From: Acinetobacter sp. A2
GTDB taxonomy: Bacteria; Pseudomonadota; Gammaproteobacteria; Pseudomonadales; Moraxellaceae
Assembly (NCBI RefSeq): GCF_012371325.1
Contig: NZ_JAAZQX010000002.1
Location: forward strand, 62,001 to 126,000
Direction: 5' to 3'
Length of the DNA stretch: 64,000 bases
Shown: positions 9,454 through 17,471 of the stretch, one piece after another
Numbering within the stretch: the stretch's first letter is position 1
Layout of the letters: each line of letters starts with the position of its first letter
Program-made: the position numbers and the translations under genes
Notes under the pieces: model-generated
Seen by the model: the letters and a program-made list of their open reading frames with translations, nothing else
What the model was told of the DNA's origin: nothing
The model's database searches: none

Positions 9454-10320
9454 ATGAATAAGAAAATTTTAATCTTCACATCAAGTCTGTTGTTACTCAC
9501 AGGCTGCCAAGTGACAGGCGAACAAAATAATCTTTATCAAAAAGTTTTAAGCTATTCAGGTCAATCTACCAAAAGCGAACCCTTAAATGGCGCACAAAAT
9601 CGTTTTAGTATTATTGTGCCAAAAAGTAGTGTCAATGAAACCACACGTTTTAAGGGATTGGTGTCAAACCAAAACTACTTCTCTAGTTTAGCGCGTAGTC
9701 AATATTTTGATCATATTTGGAAACGTTATTATTCAACTTTAAGATCACTCTCTGATACCACGACAAAGCTTCGTATTTGTAACAGTACTTTTGCTGAAGA
9801 TCGAAGACAGCCTTCTTCTGTCTCTAACTCATGCAGTGAAGTCACTTTAAAAACCCATGTCAAAGACATTGGTTCAGCCTATCAGATTAATTTTGAGGGT
9901 ATTAACGTCGACCAGCATCAGCAAAGTTTTGCACTCTCAAAAATTGAGGTTCCCAATGTCTATAGCTCCGTTGGCGTGCTAGATCAAAACCTTTTGAAAT
10001 CCACCTTCGGATATTATGATCGTATTGAATTTAAGTCGAAACTCAAAACTGAACAATTAGCACAAAAACTTGGGCATCAATTTGGTTCAGTCCAAATCTA
10101 TAAAGATAATGGTGAAATATATCTTCAAGTCAATTTTGACCATGAATATAGAGTCGATCAAGCTGTCTCACCGATTAACTGCAAAACCAACCCTACAAAG
10201 CCAAATGTTGCACCGATAATCAGATGTGATTATGCAATTTTTTCTGCCAAAGGGATTTCAGACTACCGTCAAAATAAAATACAAACAGAAAATTTTATCA
10301 AAAAAGTCTTTTTAAATTAG
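9454..10320 (+). CDS. Lipoprotein of unknown function
   Basis: 288 residues with a lipoprotein signal peptide: MNKK, a hydrophobic core and the lipobox LLTGC (Cys18). There is no Asp after the Cys, so outer-membrane sorting is likely. The mature part has several cysteines (RICNST, NSCSEV, INCKTN, IRCDYA) and is rich in Asn, Gln and Ser. It sits between two other exported proteins with gaps of five bases and one base, which points to one transcript and a shared role in the envelope. I know no family for it. Confidence 0.7.
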   Translation: MNKKILIFTSSLLLLTGCQVTGEQNNLYQKVLSYSGQSTKSEPLNGAQNRFSIIVPKSSVNETTRFKGLVSNQNYFSSLARSQYFDHIWKRYYSTLRSLSDTTTKLRICNSTFAEDRRQPSSVSNSCSEVTLKTHVKDIGSAYQINFEGINVDQHQQSFALSKIEVPNVYSSVGVLDQNLLKSTFGYYDRIEFKSKLKTEQLAQKLGHQFGSVQIYKDNGEIYLQVNFDHEYRVDQAVSPINCKTNPTKPNVAPIIRCDYAIFSAKGISDYRQNKIQTENFIKKVFLN

Positions 10321-10321
10321 G

Positions 10322-10711
10322 ATGAAAATAAAAATGAAAAAACTACTTCTTATACTAATGAGTATCATCGCGATCCAAAGTGTATATGCTGAAAACTTTA
10401 AAACCATGCTGAGAAATAATGGAATTACTTTCCAGATTGATTTAGATAGCATTAAGAAACAAGGGCAATATCACCATGTCGTTGTGGCGCAAAAATTTAA
10501 TAACACCAAAACAGAAGGCGCTCTCAAATATAATGAATTACGCTCAGATTTCATTTTGGACTGCGCTTCAAACCGTGAATACATTTCACGCTTAAGCCGT
10601 TACCAAAATGGCACCATGGTCTGGGAAATGGCCAATCCAGAAAGCTTTAAATTGGAGAAAAATGACTCAGGAATGATTGAATATATTTGTGAAAATGAAA
10701 TTAAATCTTAA
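10322..10711 (+). CDS. Exported protein resembling the surface-adhesin protein E family
   Basis: 129 residues from the first ATG; the in-frame ATG at 10334 gives a more classical MKKLLL signal peptide and may be the real start. Cleavage is likely after VYA (about residue 23). The small mature domain has the pattern of the protein E/surface-adhesin E family: a strand with IDLDSI, LRSDFILDC with a cysteine, a second cysteine near the C-terminus (YICEN). The name reflects the fold family only; adhesion is not shown. It starts one base after the lipoprotein gene, so the three genes 8975-10711 look like one operon. Confidence 0.6.
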   Translation: MKIKMKKLLLILMSIIAIQSVYAENFKTMLRNNGITFQIDLDSIKKQGQYHHVVVAQKFNNTKTEGALKYNELRSDFILDCASNREYISRLSRYQNGTMVWEMANPESFKLEKNDSGMIEYICENEIKS

Positions 10712-10768
10712 AAATTAATTTTTTGTGATTTTAAATATTCGATTATTTTTATGATCAATACTAAAGAC

Positions 10769-10804
10769 ATAAAAAAGAAGATGAAGCTTAGGCTTGATCT
10801 TCTT
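10769..10804 (-). terminator. Strong terminator reading leftward, enclosing the small ORF stop codon
   Basis: On the minus strand an 8-bp stem AAGAAGAT/ATCTTCTT, a C-C mismatch, a further AAGC/GCTT stem and the loop CTAA, followed by a run of T. The loop contains the TAA stop codon of the small ORF. On the plus strand the T-run is missing, so it serves the minus strand. Confidence 0.8.
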
Positions 10805-10874
10805 GTTGACCGTAGAACCAAGTAGCTGCGATAAACATAGAAAAACCAATAACTGATGCAACGACTGTAATCAT
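10788..10874 (-). CDS. Putative 28-residue single-span membrane protein behind a Pho-box promoter
   Basis: Too short for ordinary gene calling. From ATG at 10874 it encodes 28 residues: a hydrophobic segment (about residues 2-22, with aromatic residues TWFYG at its end) followed by the polar tail QQEDQA. The frame is also open from an ATG at 10904 (38 residues), but that codon overlaps the predicted -10 box, so the shorter form fits better. A weak GAG lies nine bases before the start. The stop codon lies in the loop of a strong minus-strand terminator. Short single-span proteins like this often attach to larger membrane complexes; no such partner is visible here. I do not recognise it. Confidence 0.55.
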   Translation of the reverse strand: MITVVASVIGFSMFIAATWFYGQQEDQA

Positions 10875-10902
10875 AAAAACATACTCAAGTTTCGATGAGT
10901 GC

Positions 10903-10936
10903 ATTATGCGAAAGTTTTATGACAGTTATATGACAA
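10903..10936 (-). promoter_or_regulatory. Pho-box-like PhoB promoter for the small ORF
   Basis: Minus strand reads TTGTCAT-ATAA-CTGTCAT (10936-10919), which differs from the E. coli Pho box consensus CTGTCAT-N4-CTGTCAT at a single position, the first base. Ten bases further on is CATAAT (10908-10903), a good -10 at the spacing usual in PhoB-activated promoters, where the second repeat replaces the -35. The start site would fall near 10896. Confidence 0.6.
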
Positions 10937-11026
10937 TATAAAATTCATTGTAATATTTAATATAAATATAATTTTCAATAACTTAATGATAATTTAAATG
11001 AAAAATCAACCTGTAATAAATGAAAT

Positions 11027-11087
11027 ATGACAGCGAAGATGACGCTTTTCTTGTCATATATGACAGTTTTTAACATAAATATGACAC
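11027..11087. promoter_or_regulatory. Cluster of TGTCAT/ATGACA half-sites upstream of fumarase
   Basis: ATGACA(G/C) occurs at 11027, 11060 and 11081, with ATGACG at 11039. The copy at 11060 is the right half of a perfect 14-base palindrome TGTCATATATGACA (11052-11065). The spacings are 12, 21 and 21 bases, close to one or two helical turns. This could be an extended PhoB region or the operator of another regulator acting on fumarase. Confidence 0.45.
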
Positions 11088-11154
11088 ATAGATGGCCTAT
11101 TAAACTTTAGACCCAAAACGCTGTATAAACGCCCACAACTTTCTGTTTTTATCT

Positions 11155-11160
11155 TATAAT
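11155..11160 (+). promoter_or_regulatory. Candidate -10 box for the fumarase gene
   Basis: A perfect TATAAT 40 bases before the fumarase start. No good -35 hexamer is found at 16-18 bases upstream (CCCACA region), so an activator may be needed. Confidence 0.45.
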
Positions 11161-11200
11161 TTAGTCCGCTAGCTATCCGCCCGCTCAAGAGATTTTTGAT

Positions 11201-12727
11201 ATGACAACTATTATCAAGCAAGATGACTTGATCACTTCGATCAAAGACGCGCTTCAGTTTATTTCCTACTATCATCCACAAGACTTCATCCAAGCGATGA
11301 GCCGTGCTTATGATCGCGAAGAAAACAAAGCTGCGAAAGATGCGATTGCACAGATCTTAATTAACTCACGTATGTGTGCAGAAGGCCATCGTCCAATCTG
11401 TCAAGATACTGGTATCGTAAACGTATTCCTTGAAGTGGGCTTAGACGTTAAATTTGATTTAACCATGAGCTTAGATGATGCGATTAACGAAGGTGTACGT
11501 CAGGGTTACCTAGAAAACTCAAACGTGCTTCGTGCATCTGTATTGGCTGATCCTGCATTTGGTCGTAAAAACACCAAAGACAACACCCCAGCAGTCATTC
11601 ACTACAAACTCGTTCCGGGTAACAAAGTTGATATTACGGTTGCTGCTAAAGGTGGCGGTTCAGAAAACAAATCTAAATTGGCCATGCTAAATCCATCTGA
11701 CTCAATTGTAGACTGGGTACTTAAAACTGTTCCGACCATGGGTGCAGGCTGGTGTCCACCAGGTATGTTGGGTATTGGTATTGGTGGTACTGCTGAAAAA
11801 GCCATGATGCTTGCAAAAGAAGCACTCATGGAAGAAATCAACATGGACGAATTATTGCGTCGTGGCCCACAAAACAAAATGGAAGAACTCCGTATCGAGA
11901 TCTTCGAGAAAGTAAACGCATTGGGTATTGGCGCACAAGGTTTAGGCGGCTTAACTACCGTTCTTGATATTAAAATCAAAGACTATCCTTGCCACGCTGC
12001 GGGCAAACCAGTGGGTATGATTCCAAACTGTGCGGCAACACGTCACGCACACTTCCAGTTAGATGGTTCAGGTGTTGCACACATTCAAGCACCTAAACTG
12101 GATGACTACCCAGAAGTGACTTGGGACTCTTCTAAATCTAAACGTGTAGATTTGGACAACATCACTCAAGAAGAAATGAACACTTGGCAGCCGGGCGATA
12201 CTTTATTATTAAACGGTACGATTTACACAGGTCGTGATGCTGCGCACAAACGCATGGTAGACATGATCAACAATGGTGAAGAATTGCCAGTCGACTTAAA
12301 AGGCAAGTTCATTTACTACGTTGGCCCAGTTGACCCTGTGGGTGACGAAGTGGTTGGCCCTGCAGGTCCAACAACAGCAACACGTATGGACAAGTTCACA
12401 CGCCAAGTATTAGAACACACTGGTTTGTTCGGTATGATTGGTAAGGCGGATCGTGGTCCTGCAGCAATTGAAGCTATCAAAGACCATAAAGCAACTTACC
12501 TTATGGCTGTAGGTGGTGCGGCTTATCTTGTATCTAAAGCTGTACGTGAAGCAGAAGTGGTTGCTTTCGAAGACTTAGGTATGGAAGCAATCTACAAGTT
12601 CAAAGTTGAAGATATGCCTGTTTCAGTTGCGGTGGATGTAAACGGTACATCAATCCACGCCATTGCACCAAAAATCTGGCAAGCTAAAATTGGTAAAATT
12701 CCTGTTGTAGACGCTGCAGCAGAATAA
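11201..12727 (+). CDS. Fumarate hydratase, class I (iron-sulfur type)
   Basis: 508 residues, close to enteric FumA/FumB (~548). It converts fumarate to malate in the TCA cycle using an oxygen-sensitive [4Fe-4S] cluster. The N-terminal alpha domain has RPICQDTGI with a cluster cysteine, GGGSENKSKLAML and WCPPGMLGIGIGG; PNCAATRHAHF supplies another conserved cysteine. The C-terminal beta domain holds GPTTATRMD and GKADRG. The cofactor fits the iron-acquisition theme of the region, although no direct link is shown. The gene stands alone, with its own terminator. Confidence 0.93.
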   Translation: MTTIIKQDDLITSIKDALQFISYYHPQDFIQAMSRAYDREENKAAKDAIAQILINSRMCAEGHRPICQDTGIVNVFLEVGLDVKFDLTMSLDDAINEGVRQGYLENSNVLRASVLADPAFGRKNTKDNTPAVIHYKLVPGNKVDITVAAKGGGSENKSKLAMLNPSDSIVDWVLKTVPTMGAGWCPPGMLGIGIGGTAEKAMMLAKEALMEEINMDELLRRGPQNKMEELRIEIFEKVNALGIGAQGLGGLTTVLDIKIKDYPCHAAGKPVGMIPNCAATRHAHFQLDGSGVAHIQAPKLDDYPEVTWDSSKSKRVDLDNITQEEMNTWQPGDTLLLNGTIYTGRDAAHKRMVDMINNGEELPVDLKGKFIYYVGPVDPVGDEVVGPAGPTTATRMDKFTRQVLEHTGLFGMIGKADRGPAAIEAIKDHKATYLMAVGGAAYLVSKAVREAEVVAFEDLGMEAIYKFKVEDMPVSVAVDVNGTSIHAIAPKIWQAKIGKIPVVDAAAE

Positions 12728-12748
12728 TTTTCCAATACAGTGATATAG

Positions 12749-12777
12749 AAAAAGCACCCAACTTTGGGTGCTTTTTT
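12749..12777 (+). terminator. Terminator after fumarase
   Basis: Stem AAAAAGCACCC/GGGTGCTTTTT with a small loop and six T, 22 bases after the stop. It is near-symmetric and could also act on the minus strand for the lipoprotein gene ending at 12829. Confidence 0.85.
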
Positions 12778-12828
12778 ATGCATGCTAGAAATGAATAAAA
12801 GCAATGCGCGAGATAAAGATGAAAAACC

Positions 12829-13545
12829 TTACCAGGTTCTAGGATCCCACAACTTAAATGGCTGGGTTAAATGCACATCTTCTGCAGGGTCATATTTCTC
12901 ATGCTTAATTTTTTGTGGCTTTTTGCGTAACTTGCCTGTGTGCTGATCTTCCGCAACAAAGTTATAGCTTTCTGTTTTGAGTTGGGTAAATGCGATTTCC
13001 TGTTGTGCGGTACTTGTAGGCATTAAAATTAAAGGCCCTGAAACTTCCTTACGGGTACTCAAATTTTCTTCGTCATACTTAATAAAATATGACTGCCCTG
13101 CCTGCACCTGAAAATCTAAATACTTCGGTTTTTGAAAATGTAATGCCCCCAAAGGCCGACTTACACTTAAACGATACTCACCTGGTGCAAGTTCAATCCA
13201 GTAATAATGATTGTGCAATAAACTTGGAATCCGATGCTTATTGATAAACATACTGGCTGCGACAATTTCCTGCCTATTCCACTTAGAGTCAGGGCGATAC
13301 AAATACACAATGGCCGCATCTTGATGCTGTGCCTGAATGGGCTGAAAACGCTGCCCGAGCTTTTGATTAACCCAACCACCAATGGTCATCATGCCTAAGC
13401 GGTGCTGCTCTACAAAACCAGGCTTTTGTTCTAAATCTAAAACTTTTAAGGTACTCGGTGGTTGCGTTTGTTGCACCACGTTTTTTTTGCCATGACATCC
13501 CACTAACATTAAACTGGTCACGACCAAGATTGCGACACCACGCAT
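12829..13545 (-). CDS. DUF2846-type lipoprotein
   Basis: 238 residues with a lipoprotein signal peptide ending in LMLVGC (Cys17). The central part (~residues 78-165) has the DUF2846 pattern: AIVYLYRPDS, a short strand with VAASMFINKHRIPSLL, HNHYYWIELAPGEYRLSV and SYFIKYDEE. The domain is an all-beta fold found in many exported proteobacterial proteins, with no known activity. The C-terminal ~50 residues are polar and basic. The gene is alone, convergent with fumarase and followed on its 5' side by the clpX terminator. Confidence 0.75.
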   Translation of the reverse strand: MRGVAILVVTSLMLVGCHGKKNVVQQTQPPSTLKVLDLEQKPGFVEQHRLGMMTIGGWVNQKLGQRFQPIQAQHQDAAIVYLYRPDSKWNRQEIVAASMFINKHRIPSLLHNHYYWIELAPGEYRLSVSRPLGALHFQKPKYLDFQVQAGQSYFIKYDEENLSTRKEVSGPLILMPTSTAQQEIAFTQLKTESYNFVAEDQHTGKLRKKPQKIKHEKYDPAEDVHLTQPFKLWDPRTW

Positions 13546-13690
13546 GTCTATCCCTCACTGCGTTTCTTATTTTTGTAAATTAAGTTTTTGCAAATCAAGC
13601 TGCAAATTCATTTTGCAATTGTTGTTTTGAATAATAGGCGTCCGCGCCTTGAACTAAGATTAACACCGCCTTGTTTTTTTTGACAATAAA

Positions 13691-13723
13691 AAACGTGCCG
13701 AAACTTAGCGTTTCGGCACGTTT
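13691..13723 (-). terminator. Terminator after clpX
   Basis: Stem AAACGTGCCGAAAC/GTTTCGGCACGTTT (14 bp) with a five-base loop; on the minus strand it runs into TTTTTT. It ends the tig-clpP-clpX set. Confidence 0.88.
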
Positions 13724-13738
13724 CAGACGAACAGCGAA

Positions 13739-15049
13739 TTAAGCTGTTTTGCTGTCTAATACTTTTAAGTCGACTTTTTCTTCAACTGGCTCTTCAGCTT
13801 TGGCTTGACGCTCGACCTGAAATTCAGGCTTCGCACCTTCATCAATCACAGCCTCAGTCACCACCACCGTGCCTACATCGGTACGGCTTGGTAGGTCATA
13901 CATGGTTTCAAGCAAAGCATTTTCTAAAATAGAACGTAAACCACGTGCGCCTGTATTACGTTCAAGGGCTTTTTTCGCCACTGCACGTAAAGCCGCCTCT
14001 TCAAAGACTAAATCGACATTTTCCATCTCGAATAAGTATTGATACTGACGGGTTAGGGCATTTTTTGGTTCAGTCAGAATTTGCAATAATGCATCTTCAT
14101 CCAGTTCATCTAGTGTTGCGATCACTGGCAAACGACCAATAAATTCTGGAATTAAACCAAACTTCACCAAGTCGGTTGCTTCTACCTGACGGAATAAATC
14201 CGACAATTTCTTGCCTTCATCTTTTTTCTTCACGTCTGCAGTAAAACCAATCCCGCCTTTTTCCTGACGTTGCTGCACAATTTTCTCTAAACCAGAGAAT
14301 GCACCACCACAAATAAACAGGATATTTGAGGTATCAATTTGAATGAATTCTTGCTGCGGATGCTTACGTCCACCTTGAGGTGGAATAGATGCAACCGTGC
14401 CTTCAATCATTTTAAGCAAGGCTTGCTGAACACCCTCACCTGATACATCACGGGTGATAGATGGATTTTCAGACTTACGCGTGATCTTGTCGATCTCATC
14501 GATATAGATAATGCCTTTTTGTGCTTTTTCTACATCGTAATCGGCTTTTTGCAACAGCTTTTGCACAATGTTTTCGACATCTTCACCCACATAACCCGCT
14601 TCGGTTAATGTGGTCGCGTCTGCCATTGCAAAAGGAACATCCAATAGGCGCGCCAAAGTCTGTGCAAGTAAGGTTTTACCCGAACCTGTTGGCCCAACCA
14701 GCATGATGTTACTTTTTGAAATTTCGACAGTATCGTCTGTCTTATGCCCTTGCTGGGTCACTTTCAGACGTTTGTAATGGTTATACACTGCAACCGATAA
14801 GGTTTTTTTCGCAGTGTCCTGACCAATCACATACTGGTCTAGCGCAGCACGAATTTCATGTGGTTTTGGCAATGGACGTGTTGCCCAATCACCCGACTCA
14901 ACTTGTTGACTGGTCTGAACCAAGTCTAAGCATACGTCCACACATTCATTACAGATGTATGCGTCCTCGCCTGCAATCAGCTTCCCGACTTCAGACTGCG
15001 TTTTACCGCAAAATGAACAATGTTTTTGTCCCTGAGGATGTTCGGACAT
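13739..15049 (-). CDS. clpX: ClpX, ATPase subunit of the ClpXP protease
   Basis: 436 residues from ATG at 15049, chosen because GGAG lies five bases upstream; an in-frame GTG two codons earlier overlaps that site. ClpX unfolds tagged proteins and feeds them to ClpP. The N-terminal zinc-binding domain has CSFCGKTQ and CNECVDVC; Walker A is [11 protein letters not shown], Walker [10 protein letters not shown], and the AAA+ sensor/arginine finger part follows. A short acidic-basic tail ends the protein. It lies 30 bases after clpP on the same strand. Confidence 0.97.
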   Translation of the reverse strand: MSEHPQGQKHCSFCGKTQSEVGKLIAGEDAYICNECVDVCLDLVQTSQQVESGDWATRPLPKPHEIRAALDQYVIGQDTAKKTLSVAVYNHYKRLKVTQQGHKTDDTVEISKSNIMLVGPTGSGKTLLAQTLARLLDVPFAMADATTLTEAGYVGEDVENIVQKLLQKADYDVEKAQKGIIYIDEIDKITRKSENPSITRDVSGEGVQQALLKMIEGTVASIPPQGGRKHPQQEFIQIDTSNILFICGGAFSGLEKIVQQRQEKGGIGFTADVKKKDEGKKLSDLFRQVEATDLVKFGLIPEFIGRLPVIATLDELDEDALLQILTEPKNALTRQYQYLFEMENVDLVFEEAALRAVAKKALERNTGARGLRSILENALLETMYDLPSRTDVGTVVVTEAVIDEGAKPEFQVERQAKAEEPVEEKVDLKVLDSKTA

Positions 15050-15078
15050 AGTCACTCCAATATCTCAATCTTTAAAAC

Positions 15079-15684
15079 TTATGGACGTTTTGTTAAAACT
15101 TCATCCACAAGACCGTATTCCTTCGCTGCCTGTGCAGTCATGAAGTTATCACGGTCGGTATCTCTTGCGACAGTTTCATAGTCCTGACCACTATGTTCTG
15201 CCATTAAACGGTTTAAACGCTCTTTAATGAATAGAATTTCACGTGCATGAATTTCAATATCAGATGCCTGACCACGGAAACCACCAAGTGGTTGGTGAAT
15301 CATGACACGCGCATTTTCAAGACAGTAACGCTTACCTTTTGCACCTGCGTTGAGCAGGAAAGCACCCATAGATGCTGCTTGTCCCATACAGTAAGTCACA
15401 ACATCAGGCTTAATAAATTGCATGGTATCGTAAATTGCCATACCTGCAGTCACTGAACCGCCTGGTGAGTTAATGTATAGGTGAATATCTTTATCTGGGT
15501 TTTCTGCTTCTAAAAATAACATCTGCGCCACAATTAAGTTGGCCATATTATCTTCGACTTCACCCGTCAAAAAAATGACACGTTCACGTAAAAGACGTGA
15601 ATAAATATCAAAAGAACGCTCACCACGAGAGGATTGTTCAACCACCATGGGTACTAAAGCATTTTCAATTATTGGAACATACAT
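15079..15684 (-). CDS. clpP: ClpP, proteolytic subunit of the Clp protease
   Basis: 201 residues. The catalytic triad is visible: Ser105 in GQAASMGA, His130 in VMIHQPLGG and Asp179 before NFMTAQ, each offset by eight from the E. coli numbers. The product forms a tetradecameric barrel with ClpX or ClpA. It lies between tig and clpX, an order conserved in many proteobacteria. A sigma-32-like promoter sequence sits just upstream, so clpPX may be transcribed separately from tig under heat stress. Confidence 0.97.
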   Translation of the reverse strand: MYVPIIENALVPMVVEQSSRGERSFDIYSRLLRERVIFLTGEVEDNMANLIVAQMLFLEAENPDKDIHLYINSPGGSVTAGMAIYDTMQFIKPDVVTYCMGQAASMGAFLLNAGAKGKRYCLENARVMIHQPLGGFRGQASDIEIHAREILFIKERLNRLMAEHSGQDYETVARDTDRDNFMTAQAAKEYGLVDEVLTKRP

Positions 15685-15729
15685 ATGGTTATTTATTCCT
15701 AAATTCTTGTGACACGACTCATGTTCACA

Positions 15730-15758
15730 ATATGAGGGATAATTGTCTAAATTGCAAA
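15730..15758 (-). promoter_or_regulatory. Sigma-32-like promoter upstream of clpP
   Basis: Minus strand reads TTTGCAA, 14 bases, CCTCATAT. This matches 5 of 7 and 7 of 8 positions of the enteric RpoH consensus CTTGAAA-N11-16-CCCCATNT. It lies about 45 bases before the clpP start. Confidence 0.4.
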
Positions 15759-15835
15759 ATATTCACAGCTTAAATCGTAGATATTTTGAGTTAAATGTTG
15801 TCGATCTGTGAAAAACCCAAAAACTGCGATGCAAT

Positions 15836-15862
15836 AAAAAAGGCGCACAAAGCGCCTTTTTT
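15836..15862. terminator. Terminator between tig and clpP
   Basis: Symmetric hairpin AAAAAAGGCGC/GCGCCTTTTTT with a short loop, 12 bases after the tig stop. It is flanked by A and T runs, so it could work in either direction; here it ends tig messages. Confidence 0.85.
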
Positions 15863-15874
15863 ACCTAAAGCCAA

Positions 15875-17206
15875 TTAGCCTTGTTGACGAGCTTGTTGCT
15901 CTTTCAATAAGTCTTCATAGCTTACAGATGTATCAGTCACTTTTGCAGAAGCCAAGATGTGATCTACAACCTGATCTTCTAAAACAACTGCTTCGATTTG
16001 TGAACGCTGTTGTTTGTCATTTTTGAAGTATTCAATTACTTCGTTTGGATCTTCATAAGAAGAAGCCATATCTTCGATGTAAGCATCTACACGTGCTTGG
16101 TCAACTTCAAGTTTAGCATCTGCCAATACTTTGCTAACCAATACGCCTAGTTTTACAGATTTTTCAGCTTGTTCTTTGAACAATTCATCTGGAAGCATGC
16201 TTGAGTCAAATGCTTTTGCACCTTGCGCACCAAACTGCTGAGTGAATTGTTGAATCATTTGCTGACGTTGACGGTCAACTTCTTGAGCAACCATCGCTGC
16301 TGGAAGTTCAACTTCGTTTGCAGCAACCAAAGCATCAAAAGTTGCGCCTTTCACTTGGTTACGTAAACCATTTTTCACTTCACGTTCCATGTTTTTACGA
16401 ACGTCAGCTTTTAATTTGTCTACGCCATCTTCTTCAGAAATACCGAAGATTTGTAGGAATTCAGCATCAATTTCTGGAAGCTTTTGCTTTTCAACAAGTT
16501 TCACAGTGATTTTGAATTGAGCTGCTTTACCTGCAAGGTTTGCTGCTTGGTAGTCTTCAGGGAAAGTTACATCAATAACTTTCTCTTCGCCTTTTTTCAT
16601 GCCCACGATGCCATCTTCAAAACCAGGAATCATGCGACCAGAACCAAGTACTAGTTTAAAGTCTTCAGCAGCACCGCCTTCAAACTTCTCGCCATCTACA
16701 GTGCCTTCAAAGTCAAAAGTCACTTGCATGTCTTTTTTCGCCATGCCTTTGGTTTCTGCCCAAGAAGCACGTTGCTTTTGAAGATTTTCAAGCATTTGCT
16801 CAACGTCTTTGTCGTTCACTTCTGAAGACTTACGTTCAACTTCTAAACCTTCAAATTTCACTTCAACTTCTGGATAAACTTCAACAGTCGCTTCGTAAAC
16901 TAAAGCGTCGTCTTTCATTTCAGTTTTTTCGATGTTTGGCATACCAACAGCGTTGATTTTTTCTTGTTGGATTGCTTCAAAAACGGTGTCACGAATAATG
17001 TCGTTCACCACTTCTTGATAAATACCCGCACCGTATTCACGACGAACAACGTTTACAGGCACTTTACCTGGACGGAAGCCGTTGATCTTCACAGTTTTGG
17101 CAGTGCGTTTCAAGCGAGCTTCAAACTGCTCGTTAATACGGCTCGTCGGTACAGATACATTTAAACGACGGGCAACGCCCGAAACCGCTTCAGAAGTTAC
17201 TTGCAT
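15875..17206 (-). CDS. tig: Trigger factor, ribosome-associated chaperone and peptidyl-prolyl isomerase
   Basis: 443 residues, normal for trigger factor. It binds nascent chains at ribosomal protein L23. The N-terminal ribosome-binding part has the signature [17 protein letters not shown] (~residues 44-60; family GFRxGKxP). The FKBP-type domain follows ([15 protein letters not shown], ~168-182) and then the helical C-terminal arms. It heads the tig-clpP-clpX cluster, though a terminator separates it from clpP. Confidence 0.97.
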   Translation of the reverse strand: MQVTSEAVSGVARRLNVSVPTSRINEQFEARLKRTAKTVKINGFRPGKVPVNVVRREYGAGIYQEVVNDIIRDTVFEAIQQEKINAVGMPNIEKTEMKDDALVYEATVEVYPEVEVKFEGLEVERKSSEVNDKDVEQMLENLQKQRASWAETKGMAKKDMQVTFDFEGTVDGEKFEGGAAEDFKLVLGSGRMIPGFEDGIVGMKKGEEKVIDVTFPEDYQAANLAGKAAQFKITVKLVEKQKLPEIDAEFLQIFGISEEDGVDKLKADVRKNMEREVKNGLRNQVKGATFDALVAANEVELPAAMVAQEVDRQRQQMIQQFTQQFGAQGAKAFDSSMLPDELFKEQAEKSVKLGVLVSKVLADAKLEVDQARVDAYIEDMASSYEDPNEVIEYFKNDKQQRSQIEAVVLEDQVVDHILASAKVTDTSVSYEDLLKEQQARQQG

Positions 17207-17365
17207 GGCTTCCTCGATATAGTTAGTAATAACAGTTTATAAAAAAGTGCCACATTATATGACAACATTAAAGGATATACAAAATACGTTCTGATCTCGA
17301 CTGAATTTTTTTAATCGGCACGCTATTTTCTGTAAATTTTCAACTTTGTGTATATTTCTTGTTGT

Positions 17366-17390
17366 AAATAAGAATCCTTATCATTATTAT
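17366..17390 (+). promoter_or_regulatory. Fur-box-like site upstream of the first TonB receptor
   Basis: The stretch around AATAAGAATCCTTATCATTA resembles the Fur consensus GATAATGATTATCATTATC, with the right half almost perfect. A second, weaker match (GAATGATTCTAATTAC) begins near 17408. Iron repression of the following receptor is expected. Confidence 0.6.
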
Positions 17391-17471
17391 TAGCCAACTC
17401 CTTCATGAATGATTCTAATTACCATATAGGTCTGAATTAGGATCATTGATTCATATTAGAGATATAATTTT

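Noticed and set aside
10788..10874. Identity as CydX, KdpF or another known small subunit
   Set aside because: The residues do not match the short conserved patterns I know for these proteins, and no cyd or kdp genes are near.
10788..10904. 38-residue version of the small ORF starting at 10904
   Set aside because: Its ATG overlaps the predicted -10 box of the Pho-type promoter, so it would not be in the transcript; the ATG at 10874 fits better. If another promoter exists upstream, the longer form could be real.
11054..11293. Minus-strand open frame overlapping the fumarase start
   Set aside because: Covers the fumarase promoter and N-terminus; composition is that of a shadow frame.
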